Assembly: GCA_019113845.1 (NCBI GenBank)
Contig: DXGQ01000042.1
Span: 62,001-126,000 of the forward strand
Direction: 5' to 3'
DNA: 64,000 nt
Origin: Candidatus Anaerobutyricum avicola
GTDB lineage: Bacteria > Bacillota > Clostridia > Lachnospirales > Lachnospiraceae
Both the position numbers and the translations under genes were made by a program. The first letter of the stretch is position 1. Each line of letters opens with the position of its first letter. The notes beneath the pieces are model-generated. The model ran no database searches. It was given only the letters and a program-made list of their open reading frames with translations, and had not been told where the DNA came from. Shown in pieces: positions 9,283 to 17,753 of this stretch.

Positions 9283-9307
9283 ATATTTCGCAGAGCTTTC
9301 AGCTCTG
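9283..9307. repeat. Recombinase site candidate 2 (palindrome right of integrase)
   Basis: ATATTTCG is followed by CAGAGCT-TTC-AGCTCTG. The flank matches site 1 (7835-7859) directly, while the 15-base core AGAGCTTTCAGCTCT is the exact reverse complement of the site 1 core. It lies about 135 bases upstream of the locus B adhesin start. Confidence 0.5.
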
Positions 9308-9441
9308 TGAAAAGCCATTTGGAGGCGCCGTATTCTTATCATAACCAAAAATCAGAAAATTATTGCTAAGAAACAGGAAAAGATTTGAACATTTTCCAAC
9401 AGGCAGCCCCCATGTACAAAACGATAAGGAGGGTTAGAGGT

Positions 9442-12400
9442 ATGATTCATTCATCTGGAAAACGCAGACGGTATAAGCGATATCTGTCAATGCTCATCGC
9501 TTTTATCATGGTTTGCAGCGTCTTCCTCCCCGCCTTTGCGGAAAATGCGGGAGGAAAGGCAGATGGTGAAGCGTCAGGCAAAGCGGTGGCAGTCACCACC
9601 TATGAATTCTACGCAGACGGCAGCCTGCACGACAGCCAGACCGTAAAAGACGGCGAGACGCTCAAAGAACCATCAGAGCCCAAAAAAGACGGAAGTACTT
9701 TTAAGGGCTGGTACACAGAAAAGGACGGCGGCTCCAAATTTACAGACTTCTCCAGGCAGACAGTGACGGAAGATAAGACCGTAAAACTGTATGCAGGCTG
9801 GCAGGAGAACGAAGAGCCAGAGGAAGCGAAGCAGCTGGACGAGAAATCCGATGAGACCAAAGAGACCGATATCGAAGAGACGGAGACGGTGGAATCGGAA
9901 GAACAGGGCAAAGCCGATGATCAGAACAGCGGCGACATCGGAGAAGACACAGAAGAGACTGTGCCAGACGAAAACGATTCATCCGAAAAAGAGGACGTTG
10001 TCAACGAGGAAGAAACTGACGCGGAAACCTCAGTGGAAGACAGCGAGGAAGCGGACGAGACAGATACCGACAAAGAAAATGTATCTGCCGACCAGTCAGA
10101 AAATGTTGCTTCTGAAACGGACAAGACAGAGGTATCAGAAACGTCAGAATCTTCCGACGTGAAAAAAGAAGATGTAGCGGAAGACGATACGGAAAAGTCA
10201 GAAGAGGAATCTGACAAGGAGAAGAATGACACAGAAAATGTGACAGACGAAAAGTCAGAAGCTGCGGACTCTTCCGACATTGCCGACACTTCGGACGACG
10301 TAGCGCAGAAAAAAGAAAATGTTACAAATGTACAGCCGCAGCTTTCACTCAATACCGGAATCTCACCGTTGGCTATCAGCGGGCCGGGAATAGTTAAAGT
10401 AGGCGAGACGATTGAATTAGTGGGAGGCGGGAATATTTTCAATTCCCATTCGTGGTCTGTTATATCAGGAGACGGAAGAGTTACTCTGACAAGTCAAAAT
10501 AGTCAGTCAGTAACTGTGATAGGTGAAAAAGCGGGAGAAATAAGATTACAACATATATATTCCGGAATGTTTTGGACGGAGATAGAATACTACACCATCA
10601 CTGTCACCGAGGCTTCTTCTTCTCAATGCTATGACCTGTACATGTATACCCTGATTCCGGGAAAAACGTTGAATTCAACGGGAACTCCGGATCAGACTTG
10701 GAACGGTATGGGTGTTGGAACCATTTCCAATGTTCTTCCGCCATCTTCCTATAATAATTCAGAAATTATAGATCCTGGAGATGGCAGTACCGGTGCTGTA
10801 ATTGTTGATACAGACAAAAATAATAGACCATATCCAGATATCCGTGTCGTAGAGGGCGGTGTAGAAAAAATATACCAATACGCAGAGACAGAAGAGGAGA
10901 AAATGAAGGAAGGCTACTACACCATAGACTGGATACGAGTTATTGTTGCTTCTGGAGCCAATGCGGGCAATAATCAGTGGAACCCGACAGTTTCTGATAA
11001 AACACCTACATTCCATCTGGACGGCATAGTGACTTTAAATGAAGAGAATGTTTACACGGTAAACTTTGCTTTGAAAGATGCAGGGGAAGAATGGTTTATT
11101 CCAGATGAACATTTTGCTACTCGGGTAAACGCCGGATACAAGGCAAGTGATCTTAAACGTCCGGATAAAGATAAAGCCCTGGATACAAGCGGAAAACCTA
11201 TAGAAGGATATCCTTATTCAGAGAATAAAGTAGTAAACGGCATCACCTACACTTTCGATGGCTGGTATACGGATGAAACCTGTACAACAAAGGTAGATTT
11301 TAACGACGAAAACTATAAGATCAATGAAAATACCACCTTCTACGCCCGGTATATTCCGGAAACACAGGATATCACGGTTGAAAAACAGGTAATAGGAACT
11401 ACTCAGGAAGATGCCACGAGGGAGTTTACATTTAACTGTGAGTATACAGATGCCTCGGGAGAGTCTCAGACGACAACACTGAATCTGAGTGACGATGAAA
11501 CAGGAACCATAGCAAATGTCCCGGTCGGCGCAGAGCTTACACTGACAGAGACGAATGCCAGTGGTTATGATACATCAGCGGAATATAGTGGCGAAACCAT
11601 TGAAGCGACTGAGACAACCGGTGACACAAGAACGATGACTGTCCAAACAACGAACGACAACCGTACAATTGTTGTCACCAATCGCAAGCAGGCTCCTACG
11701 ATTGGAGAGGATGAGAACTTTATCATCGTTGAGAAGAAGTTCACTGGTATCACTGAAGAACAGATTCCGGATAATTTCCAGATTACGGTGTCGGGCAGTG
11801 GACAGAATTATACATTAACGAAGAGCAACTACAATTGGAGCGAGACGATCAATGACGATGGTTCCATTGTCTGGCGTTGGAAGATCAGTGGAGTTGGAAC
11901 TGGCCAATATACCGTCAGCGAAGATAATCAAGAGATTGCTGACTACACTGTTACAACGACAGGCATCGGTGACAATGTTACCGTAAAAGCTTCGGATGTA
12001 ACGATTAATGAAGAAGAGTATGAAAACACATGCAGTAAAACAGAGTGGCCGGTTGGCGTAGAAGGAAATAAGAATTTTCTGTTCGCAGCGGCGCTGACGG
12101 GATCGAGTGGATGCATTGTGATTTCCTCAGAACCATTATCTGCGTCTGTGAGAGCTGCGGTAACAGCCAAAGTGACGACATATGGAAGTTGGCATGAACC
12201 GGTACAGTTTTATAGCGTTTCAGAAGATGGCCAGGAATATTCCATTGATGGGAAGATATTTAGATATGATGAAGCAAACGGTCAAATCATCATTGGTCAA
12301 ACAAGCGATTGGAAGCATGTCGCTTCTCTGAGCTACGATGTCACCGAGGCCAGCAACCCGGAGATTGCCATTACCAACTCTTACGAGAAGAACACTTCCA

Positions 12401-12837
12401 GCATTGAGGTTAAGAAGCTTGTCACCGGTAACCTGAGCGATTACGATAAAAAATTTGCATTTACCGCCAGCTGGCTGAGCAGCGATGGAACACAGAAAAC
12501 TGAGAACTTTTCATTAAGCCATAACGACAGTAAAACATTAAATGACTTACCAGTCGGCACGCAGGTAACCATCAGCGAGAACCGGGATGATTATGATTTG
12601 GTAAGCATTAAGCAGGGAAGTGCTGAACTGTCAGACAGTGAGATAACCTCAGATGGCACAAACAGTTCCTGCACCGTGACCGTCATAAATGAGCCGATGA
12701 CGATTACATTTACCAATGAGAAAGAAGCCATCGTTGACGTTGGTATCCGTATGGACAACCTGCCGTACATCCTTATGCTTGCCCTTGTGGCGGGAGGCGC
12801 AGCAGCGGCAGTGATTCTTCGCCGTCGCCGTGGCTAA
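9442..12837 (+). CDS. Large sortase-anchored adhesin / pilus tip protein, locus B
   Basis: A 1131-residue surface protein. ATG 9442 is chosen because AAGGAGGG lies 8 bases upstream and a signal peptide follows (KRRRYKRY, hydrophobic core, 'VFLPAFAEN'). Domains in order: an InlB-type (Listeria-Bacteroides) repeat at about 45-125 ('FKGWYTEKDGGSKF'); a highly acidic Glu/Asp/Ser/Thr segment at about 125-300; an Ig-like segment at about 315-385; a second InlB-type repeat near 600-650 ('FDGWYTDETCTTKVDF'); then at least three pilin-type beta domains ('ITVEKQVIGTTQEDATREF', 'IIVEKKFTGITEEQIPDNF', 'IEVKKLVTGNLSDYDKKF'). The C-terminus is a sorting signal (VDVGI, hydrophobic stretch, RRRRG) without Leu or Pro. 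It is probably the tip adhesin of pilus B. Confidence 0.9.
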   Translation: MIHSSGKRRRYKRYLSMLIAFIMVCSVFLPAFAENAGGKADGEASGKAVAVTTYEFYADGSLHDSQTVKDGETLKEPSEPKKDGSTFKGWYTEKDGGSKFTDFSRQTVTEDKTVKLYAGWQENEEPEEAKQLDEKSDETKETDIEETETVESEEQGKADDQNSGDIGEDTEETVPDENDSSEKEDVVNEEETDAETSVEDSEEADETDTDKENVSADQSENVASETDKTEVSETSESSDVKKEDVAEDDTEKSEEESDKEKNDTENVTDEKSEAADSSDIADTSDDVAQKKENVTNVQPQLSLNTGISPLAISGPGIVKVGETIELVGGGNIFNSHSWSVISGDGRVTLTSQNSQSVTVIGEKAGEIRLQHIYSGMFWTEIEYYTITVTEASSSQCYDLYMYTLIPGKTLNSTGTPDQTWNGMGVGTISNVLPPSSYNNSEIIDPGDGSTGAVIVDTDKNNRPYPDIRVVEGGVEKIYQYAETEEEKMKEGYYTIDWIRVIVASGANAGNNQWNPTVSDKTPTFHLDGIVTLNEENVYTVNFALKDAGEEWFIPDEHFATRVNAGYKASDLKRPDKDKALDTSGKPIEGYPYSENKVVNGITYTFDGWYTDETCTTKVDFNDENYKINENTTFYARYIPETQDITVEKQVIGTTQEDATREFTFNCEYTDASGESQTTTLNLSDDETGTIANVPVGAELTLTETNASGYDTSAEYSGETIEATETTGDTRTMTVQTTNDNRTIVVTNRKQAPTIGEDENFIIVEKKFTGITEEQIPDNFQITVSGSGQNYTLTKSNYNWSETINDDGSIVWRWKISGVGTGQYTVSEDNQEIADYTVTTTGIGDNVTVKASDVTINEEEYENTCSKTEWPVGVEGNKNFLFAAALTGSSGCIVISSEPLSASVRAAVTAKVTTYGSWHEPVQFYSVSEDGQEYSIDGKIFRYDEANGQIIIGQTSDWKHVASLSYDVTEASNPEIAITNSYEKNTSSIEVKKLVTGNLSDYDKKFAFTASWLSSDGTQKTENFSLSHNDSKTLNDLPVGTQVTISENRDDYDLVSIKQGSAELSDSEITSDGTNSSCTVTVINEPMTITFTNEKEAIVDVGIRMDNLPYILMLALVAGGAAAAVILRRRRG

Positions 12838-12904
12838 AAAAATGTGCAGGCTCCCTTACTGACAGCGACAGACAACAGAAATAAAGAGAAACGAAAGAGA
12901 CAAC

Positions 12905-13213
12905 ATGTCAGGAAAACATATGGAAAAAACACAAAAAAAGCGAAATTCTCAGGCAGAGACAAAACAGGGTTCGCCGGATGCCAGCAGGAAAGCGATAGCG
13001 GAAACGCCATCGGTAAATGCGGAGCATGACAAATTACTCGCATGGTTCCGGACAGTACGCTTTCAGAAAAAGATGTTTGGCGGAGTAGATGAAGTTCATC
13101 TCTGGCGCAAGCTGGAAGAACTGAATCGGCTTTATGAATCAGCCCTTACCGCCGAGCGGGCGAGATACGATGCTTTGCTGGAAATGTACCGGGAAAAAGA
13201 GGTGGAGCAGTGA
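12905..13213 (+). CDS. Small coiled-coil protein of pilus locus B
   Basis: This 102-residue protein has a Lys/Gln-rich N-terminus and a predicted helix or coiled coil at about 45-102 ('FGGVDEVHLWRKLEELNRLY', 'ALTAERARYDALLEMYREKE'). It has no signal peptide or membrane helix, so it should be cytoplasmic. Its stop overlaps the GTG start of the SipA-like gene by four bases, which implies translational coupling. The ribosome site is weak. Locus A has no separate counterpart; its SipA-like protein has a longer charged N-terminus instead. I do not know its function; a cytosolic partner of the SipA-like protein is a guess. Confidence 0.65.
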   Translation: MSGKHMEKTQKKRNSQAETKQGSPDASRKAIAETPSVNAEHDKLLAWFRTVRFQKKMFGGVDEVHLWRKLEELNRLYESALTAERARYDALLEMYREKEVEQ

Positions 13214-13788
13214 AAGCGACAGAAAAAATACCTGCCGGTCAAGCTCCGGCAGAGGAGCTTCCGTCCTGCTCCCATATTATCCGCCGGCGGAGGAACGCCG
13301 CAGAGATTAAAAGCGGCTACATTCGGCTTGCCGCAGATATCGCAGCTCTGGCTGTCATTGGAATCCTGCTTTTCACCCAGGTATTTCTGGTCATGCAGGC
13401 GCCCGGCAACGGCATGTTTCCGGCCATAAAAGACGGCGACCTGATTATCGGTTTCCGTATGCAGGGAGAATATGTCAAAGATGATGTGGTTGTTTATGAA
13501 GCGGACGGTAAGACCCATGTGGGACGGATTATGGGACGCGAGACGGATGTGATCACTATGGATGACACAGGAACGCTCTTTGTGAACGGGACGGTACAGG
13601 GCGGAGAGATTCTGTTCCCCACCTATCCGGAAGACGGCATCGAATATCCATACACCGTACCGGAAGGATGTGTGTTCATTCTGGGGGACTACCGGACACA
13701 GGCTACAGACAGCCGGGAATACGGCAGTATCTCCCTTGAAAATGTAAAGGCCAAAGTCATCACCATCCTTCGCCGCAGGCAGCTGTAG
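13210..13788 (+). CDS. SipA-like pseudo signal peptidase I, locus B
   Basis: A 192-residue signal peptidase I homologue with one membrane helix (about 37-60) and the conserved blocks 'GNGMFPAIKDGDLIIGF', 'THVGRIMGRETD' and 'FILGDYRTQATDSREYG'. The serine of S-M-x-P is Gly and the general-base lysine is Gly, so both catalytic residues are missing. The locus A paralogue has Asp and Gly at these places. A non-catalytic role in pilus biogenesis, like S. pyogenes SipA, is the best inference. The start is GTG, inside the preceding gene's stop region, and the pilin gene follows. Confidence 0.85.
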   Translation: MKATEKIPAGQAPAEELPSCSHIIRRRRNAAEIKSGYIRLAADIAALAVIGILLFTQVFLVMQAPGNGMFPAIKDGDLIIGFRMQGEYVKDDVVVYEADGKTHVGRIMGRETDVITMDDTGTLFVNGTVQGGEILFPTYPEDGIEYPYTVPEGCVFILGDYRTQATDSREYGSISLENVKAKVITILRRRQL

Positions 13789-13927
13789 ACGGTGAACGAA
13801 AAAGCAGATAATCCGTGACAGGCACATTTGCTAAAAAAGAATCTGCTCAGACACAGTATGGTGCGCTTAAAAAGCGTTTATGACCATAAATAAAAACAAG
13901 AAAAAACACAAAACAGGAGGAAAGACT

Positions 13928-14935
13928 ATGAGAACAATGAAAAAAATGTTAGCAGGCGCGGTAGCGCTCACCATGGCACTGACAATGAACGTAGCAGTAT
14001 TTGCACAGGGAACGCCAGGAAAAGTAACAGAAGGAACTACAAAGACTACAATTACTAAAAAATATCAGACTACGAAAGGTGTAGACGCCACAGTTACACC
14101 GGCAGAAGCACTGACATTTACAGTGACACCAGGAGCGAATCCAGGTACGGATACTATCACTGTTTCCAAAGCAGCAGGCAGTAACAACATTGTGATAGAT
14201 TATAGTGATTTGTCTGATGCAAAAGTTGGTCTGTATACTTATACCGTAACAGAAAAAGTTGGAACTACTCAGGGTGTTACCTATAACACAGAAACTTATA
14301 CAGTAAATGCTATGGTTTCCTGGGCAGATGAATCTCATACACAGAAACGGGTAACTTCTGAGATTGAAAATTCCAATGGAGATAAGATTGGTGGCTCCGA
14401 CGCTCCAATTATCAATACCTTCGATTATGGTTCTCTTGCAGTATCCAAACAGGTTACCGGTAATCTGAGCGATAAGACAGATGAATTCGATGTTATCGTG
14501 ACTTTCACAAGCGAAGAAGGCAAGGTAGTAAACAATGTGATTTCCTATACGGATGGCACAGCACAGAAAACAATTGCAGCAACAGACTGGAGTAATGGTA
14601 CAGCTACAGCAACGATTACTCTGACAAACGATGAAACTGTTACATTTACTGGCATTCCGTCAGGCGTTACATACACAGTTGTTGAGTCTGATTATACTAC
14701 TGGTGATGTAAATACCGATAATTACGGATATGATGATCCAACCTATACATATTCTGATGAAACGAATAAGAAAATCTCCGCAGATGACACTGATACAGTA
14801 CAGATTACCAATAATAAAGGTTCTGAAATCGACACCGGTATCACCACCGACAGCCTGCCATACTTCTTGATTGCAGCAGGCGTTGTAGCCGGAGCAGCTG
14901 TTCTTGTTACAAGAAGACGCAGATTCGACGACTAA
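13928..14935 (+). CDS. FctA/Spy0128-type major pilin, locus B
   Basis: A 335-residue pilin. ATG 13928 has AGGAGG upstream and gives a clean signal peptide (RTMKKMLAGA to 'AVFAQG'). Residues about 30-165 form an FctA-like domain ('ALTFTVTPGANPG', 'VGLYTYTVTEKVGTTQGVTY'). Residues about 175-295 form a second beta domain ('SLAVSKQVTGNLSDKTDEF', 'VQITNNKG'). The sorting signal is IDTGI followed by a hydrophobic stretch and RRRRFDD. Its tail resembles that of the locus B adhesin (DxGI, then D-x-L-P-Y), which suggests both are substrates of the same sortase. Confidence 0.9.
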   Translation: MRTMKKMLAGAVALTMALTMNVAVFAQGTPGKVTEGTTKTTITKKYQTTKGVDATVTPAEALTFTVTPGANPGTDTITVSKAAGSNNIVIDYSDLSDAKVGLYTYTVTEKVGTTQGVTYNTETYTVNAMVSWADESHTQKRVTSEIENSNGDKIGGSDAPIINTFDYGSLAVSKQVTGNLSDKTDEFDVIVTFTSEEGKVVNNVISYTDGTAQKTIAATDWSNGTATATITLTNDETVTFTGIPSGVTYTVVESDYTTGDVNTDNYGYDDPTYTYSDETNKKISADDTDTVQITNNKGSEIDTGITTDSLPYFLIAAGVVAGAAVLVTRRRRFDD

Positions 14936-15023
14936 TTGATATTAGCGTAGTTACAAAAGAAAAGAACAAAAACATTTCGAAGAAGCAACATATAGATTCT
15001 AATAAGCAATAAGCATTTAGAAT

Positions 15024-15079
15024 TTCCGCCGGGTGACAGTATTCTGTGCGTGGTAAATAAGAATATCCATCCGGCGGAA
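15024..15079 (+). promoter_or_regulatory. Stem-loop between pilin B and sortase B genes
   Basis: TTCCGCCGGGTG (15024-15035) pairs with CATCCGGCGGAA (15068-15079) with a single G-U pair, around a 32-base loop. It lies 25 bases ahead of the sortase start and corresponds to the hairpin at 4376-4400 in locus A. Attenuation of sortase relative to pilin is the likely effect. Confidence 0.5.
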
Positions 15080-15104
15080 CAGTTGACAGAAGGGAGGCAG
15101 CAGC

Positions 15105-15893
15105 ATGAATTTTTCCAGACGATTCTTAAAAGCCGCCAATTCCCTCATGACGTTCGTTGTTGTTGTGTTTCTGGCTGTTGCCGGCATTTATTCAGCCTAT
15201 GCCCTGTGGGATAACGCGCAGGTTTACGCCGCTGTGGATGATGTGCAGGATGAATTGCTGAAATTGAAACCGGTTGTGGAAGAAGACGGCGGCGCGTCTT
15301 TTGATGAATTGCGTGCAATCAATCCAGATGTGTGCGCATGGCTGACACTGGACAATACGGAGATTGACTATCCGGTGCTGCAGGGAGAGGATAACCTGAC
15401 TTATATCAATACAGACGTCTATGGTAACTTTGCCCTGGCGGGAAGTATTTTCCTGGACTCTCATTGTGATAATACCTTTCACGATCAGTACAGCCTGATC
15501 TATGGACATCACATGGCCAACAGTAAAATGTTCGGAGATTTGGACTTGTACGAAGATCAGCAGTTTTTTGAGGAGAACAGAACAGGAACTCTGATATTAC
15601 CGGATCGTTCTTACAACCTTGAGATTCTTGCTTGTCTGCGTGTCTCTGCATCGGAGGATGCCATTTTCTCACCGGAACAGTGGGAAGAGAATGTGGGAGG
15701 ACTTTTGACCTTTGCCAAAGAAAATGCATTGTATTTCCACAAAGATATCATGAAAAAGGCTTCGACGGAAGAAAATGAGGGACAGCATCCTCAGATTCTG
15801 GCAATGACCACCTGTTCTTCAGAGTTCACAGATGCACGAACCGTTCTTCTGGCAGTGATGGAACCGAATACAGCAGCAGAAATACATCAATGA
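15105..15893 (+). CDS. Class B sortase, locus B
   Basis: A 262-residue membrane-anchored cysteine transpeptidase. A membrane helix occupies about residues 12-35. The class B pattern is clear: 'IDYPVLQGEDNLTYIN', 'ALAGSIFLDSHC', 'SLIYGHHMANSKMFGD' (catalytic His), 'ILAMTTCSSE' (catalytic Cys) and 'ARTVLLAVM' (Arg). Length is normal for the class. It is the intact counterpart of the interrupted gene in locus A and lies between the pilin and accessory pilin genes, so it should join or anchor the locus B subunits. A GGGAGG ribosome site precedes ATG. Confidence 0.92.
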   Translation: MNFSRRFLKAANSLMTFVVVVFLAVAGIYSAYALWDNAQVYAAVDDVQDELLKLKPVVEEDGGASFDELRAINPDVCAWLTLDNTEIDYPVLQGEDNLTYINTDVYGNFALAGSIFLDSHCDNTFHDQYSLIYGHHMANSKMFGDLDLYEDQQFFEENRTGTLILPDRSYNLEILACLRVSASEDAIFSPEQWEENVGGLLTFAKENALYFHKDIMKKASTEENEGQHPQILAMTTCSSEFTDARTVLLAVMEPNTAAEIHQ

Positions 15894-15940
15894 ACTTGCA
15901 GTAAAAAGAAACCTTATACCTATATGTCTGGGAGGAGGGG

Positions 15941-16729
15941 ATGAAAACGAAAATAAAAAAGACAGCGGCAGCGTTTCTGTTCGCACTTCTGTGTCTGACG
16001 GTTTTTCCAGCGTCGGTTTCGGCAGCAGACAGTGCGGAGAGGACAGCAAGTGTGGCGATTCCGGTCAGTGTGAATCTGTCAGGAGAAGTACCTTCTCCTG
16101 CGGAAACATATACGGTGACGATGCAGGCGGCAGAAGAAGGTACCCCGATGCCATCGGAGAACACGCTGACGATCACGGGAGCCGGAACAGCAGCTTTTCC
16201 GGCAGTCACCTATACGCAGCCCGGTATATATTGTTACACCGTTACACAGCAGGCGGGCAGTCATGCACGCGGACATTATGATAACACGGTATATTATGTC
16301 CGCATCTCCGTGACCAATGGAGAAAACGGCGGACTGGAAGCCGTGGCGGCGGTACATACAGACGCACAGATGACCAGCGTCAAGCAGGAGCTTACATTTA
16401 CGAATACGTATGATCCTGTGCCGCAGCCGTCTACGCAGACCCCTGCGGATACGACGAAAACGGATTCGTCTGATTCCGATACATCGTCGGGGAATCAATC
16501 TGATTCCAACATATCGCCGGATAATAAAGCGAATTCTGATGCAAGATCGGATAATCAATCTGACCCCGGGACAGATACGGGGAAGACCGATTCCGGTACC
16601 CGCTCAGCAAAGACCGGAGACAGTAATAATCCGATGTTATGGATGGGGATGCTCATCATTGCAGGAAGCGGTCTGGCAGCTGTAGCAGGAGATTATTGCC
16701 GGAAGAAACGCAGGAAACAGAATGGCTGA
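15941..16729 (+). CDS. Accessory pilin / wall-anchored base subunit, locus B
   Basis: A 262-residue secreted protein with a signal peptide (KTKIKKTAAA to 'SVSAADS'), one FctA-like domain at about 30-155 ('SPAETYTVTMQAAEEG', 'PGIYCYTVTQQAGSHARGHYD', 'LTFTNTYDP'), then a Ser/Asp/Thr/Asn-rich stalk at about 155-225 with imperfect repeats. The sorting signal is SAKTGD, a membrane helix and RKKRRK. This KTGD type differs from the xxxGI signals of the pilin and adhesin, so it may be anchored by another (housekeeping) sortase and form the pilus base. The locus A counterpart is frameshifted. GGGAGGAGGGG precedes ATG. Confidence 0.85.
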   Translation: MKTKIKKTAAAFLFALLCLTVFPASVSAADSAERTASVAIPVSVNLSGEVPSPAETYTVTMQAAEEGTPMPSENTLTITGAGTAAFPAVTYTQPGIYCYTVTQQAGSHARGHYDNTVYYVRISVTNGENGGLEAVAAVHTDAQMTSVKQELTFTNTYDPVPQPSTQTPADTTKTDSSDSDTSSGNQSDSNISPDNKANSDARSDNQSDPGTDTGKTDSGTRSAKTGDSNNPMLWMGMLIIAGSGLAAVAGDYCRKKRRKQNG

Positions 16730-16773
16730 ATATAACAGATCATTTTGTAAAGTATACAACTGATAACACAAAG

Positions 16774-16813
16774 AAAGCCAGCAGACCAGGTAATTCCGGG
16801 AGCTGGCTTTTTG
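16774..16813 (+). terminator. Terminator of pilus locus B
   Basis: AAAGCCAGC and GCTGGCTTT form a hairpin followed by a T run, right after the accessory pilin gene. Confidence 0.75.
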
Positions 16814-16839
16814 TACGAAGATAATACAGAGGAAAATAT

Positions 16840-17358
16840 ATGCTGAAAAACAAAGTAGATAAAAGAAAAAAGTCCGCATCAGAGATACACCCTCTCCACC
16901 CCGTCTACAACCGCACCTGGCGCACTTCCGTCCTCATCGTCACCTTCCGGAAATGCGACCTGGTCCCGGAAGGAGAGATCTTCAACATCCACATCCCCCA
17001 CGGCATCTCCTTTTATGGCCTCGGCGACCTGATGATGAAGATGGACCGCATCTACGACCTGCTGGACTACCCCCAGGCAGAGCTCCAGACCCGCTGCTGG
17101 AACGACGTAGAACACTGGAAAGGAACCCCGCTGGAGAGCGATGCGGGCTGGAACTACAGCGAAGACGCCGCACAGCAGTTCCATGACAAGATTGCTACCG
17201 GCGGCAGCCCGTCCGTCTACGTGGAGACCCGCTTCCGCCGCTACGGGAGCTGGCAGGGCATCCTGCAGGCAGGAAAGAAAAAAGCTTCCTACCGGAGCGC
17301 ACTGGAATTCCTCCACTACCTCACGGAGTATATTTCCGACAAAAAAACTGAAAAATAG
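16840..17358 (+). CDS. Protein of unknown function, copy 2 (downstream of pilus locus B)
   Basis: The 172-residue product is almost identical to the protein at 6117-6653 except at its N- and C-termini. The DNA match runs from about 16896 to 17389, against 6161 to 6653. No known domain is recognised; the protein is soluble, aromatic-rich and lacks a signal peptide. Its neighbour downstream is only the 3' part of an Rpn nuclease gene, so this copy of the module is truncated. The near-identity of two distant copies points to recent duplication or gene conversion. Confidence 0.7.
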   Translation: MLKNKVDKRKKSASEIHPLHPVYNRTWRTSVLIVTFRKCDLVPEGEIFNIHIPHGISFYGLGDLMMKMDRIYDLLDYPQAELQTRCWNDVEHWKGTPLESDAGWNYSEDAAQQFHDKIATGGSPSVYVETRFRRYGSWQGILQAGKKKASYRSALEFLHYLTEYISDKKTEK

Positions 17359-17390
17359 AATAAATTTCCATTTTTATCTTGAAATATGAT

Positions 17391-17686
17391 AAGAATACCT
17401 GAGCAGCAGGAAGGAGGAAGTGATGAGCATGCAGGGAGTGATCTTTGACGATACCATTCACAGAAAGAAGATAATGGAGAAAGTAGAAGCCCGGGCAGAA
17501 CGCAGAGGAGAGCGCAGAGGAGAAGCCCGAGGGAGAATCAAAGGTGAACTTAAGCAAGCACAGGAGACAGCATTGCGTCTGTATCATAGGGGATACGACA
17601 CAGCCACCATTGCTGAAATCGTAGATATGCCTGCGGAAAAGGTGGACGAATGGCTGTCGGGAGTTTTGGAGAAGGAAAAGGTATAA
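17391..17686 (+). pseudogene. Truncated Rpn nuclease gene (3' remnant)
   Basis: The sequence matches the last ~240 bases of the Rpn gene at 6710-7705: 'MSMQGVIFDDTIHRKKIMEK' and 'KGELKQAQETALRLYH' are shared. An Arg/Glu-rich stretch ('ARAERRGERRGEARG') is expanded by 12 residues. Compared with copy 1, about 810 bases (6654-7463) are absent, joining the unknown gene's end directly to the Rpn tail. The nuclease core is gone, so the fragment should be inactive; a short open frame from 17420 could still be translated. Confidence 0.75.
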
Positions 17687-17706
17687 AACAGGTCTGGTAA
17701 GACCGG

Positions 17707-17753
17707 AATAAGCTGTCATTATGTTCGGGGAACATAGTGGCAGCTTATTTTTG
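17707..17753 (+). terminator. Terminator after the Rpn remnant
   Basis: AATAAGCTG and CAGCTTATT, with inner ATGTTC and GAACAT, form a long hairpin followed by a T run. Confidence 0.75.

Noticed and set aside
9921-10442. 173-codon open frame on the minus strand, rich in Ser
   Set aside because: It is antisense to the acidic segment of the adhesin; GAA/GAC/TCA codons give Ser-rich antisense frames. No ribosome site or homology.
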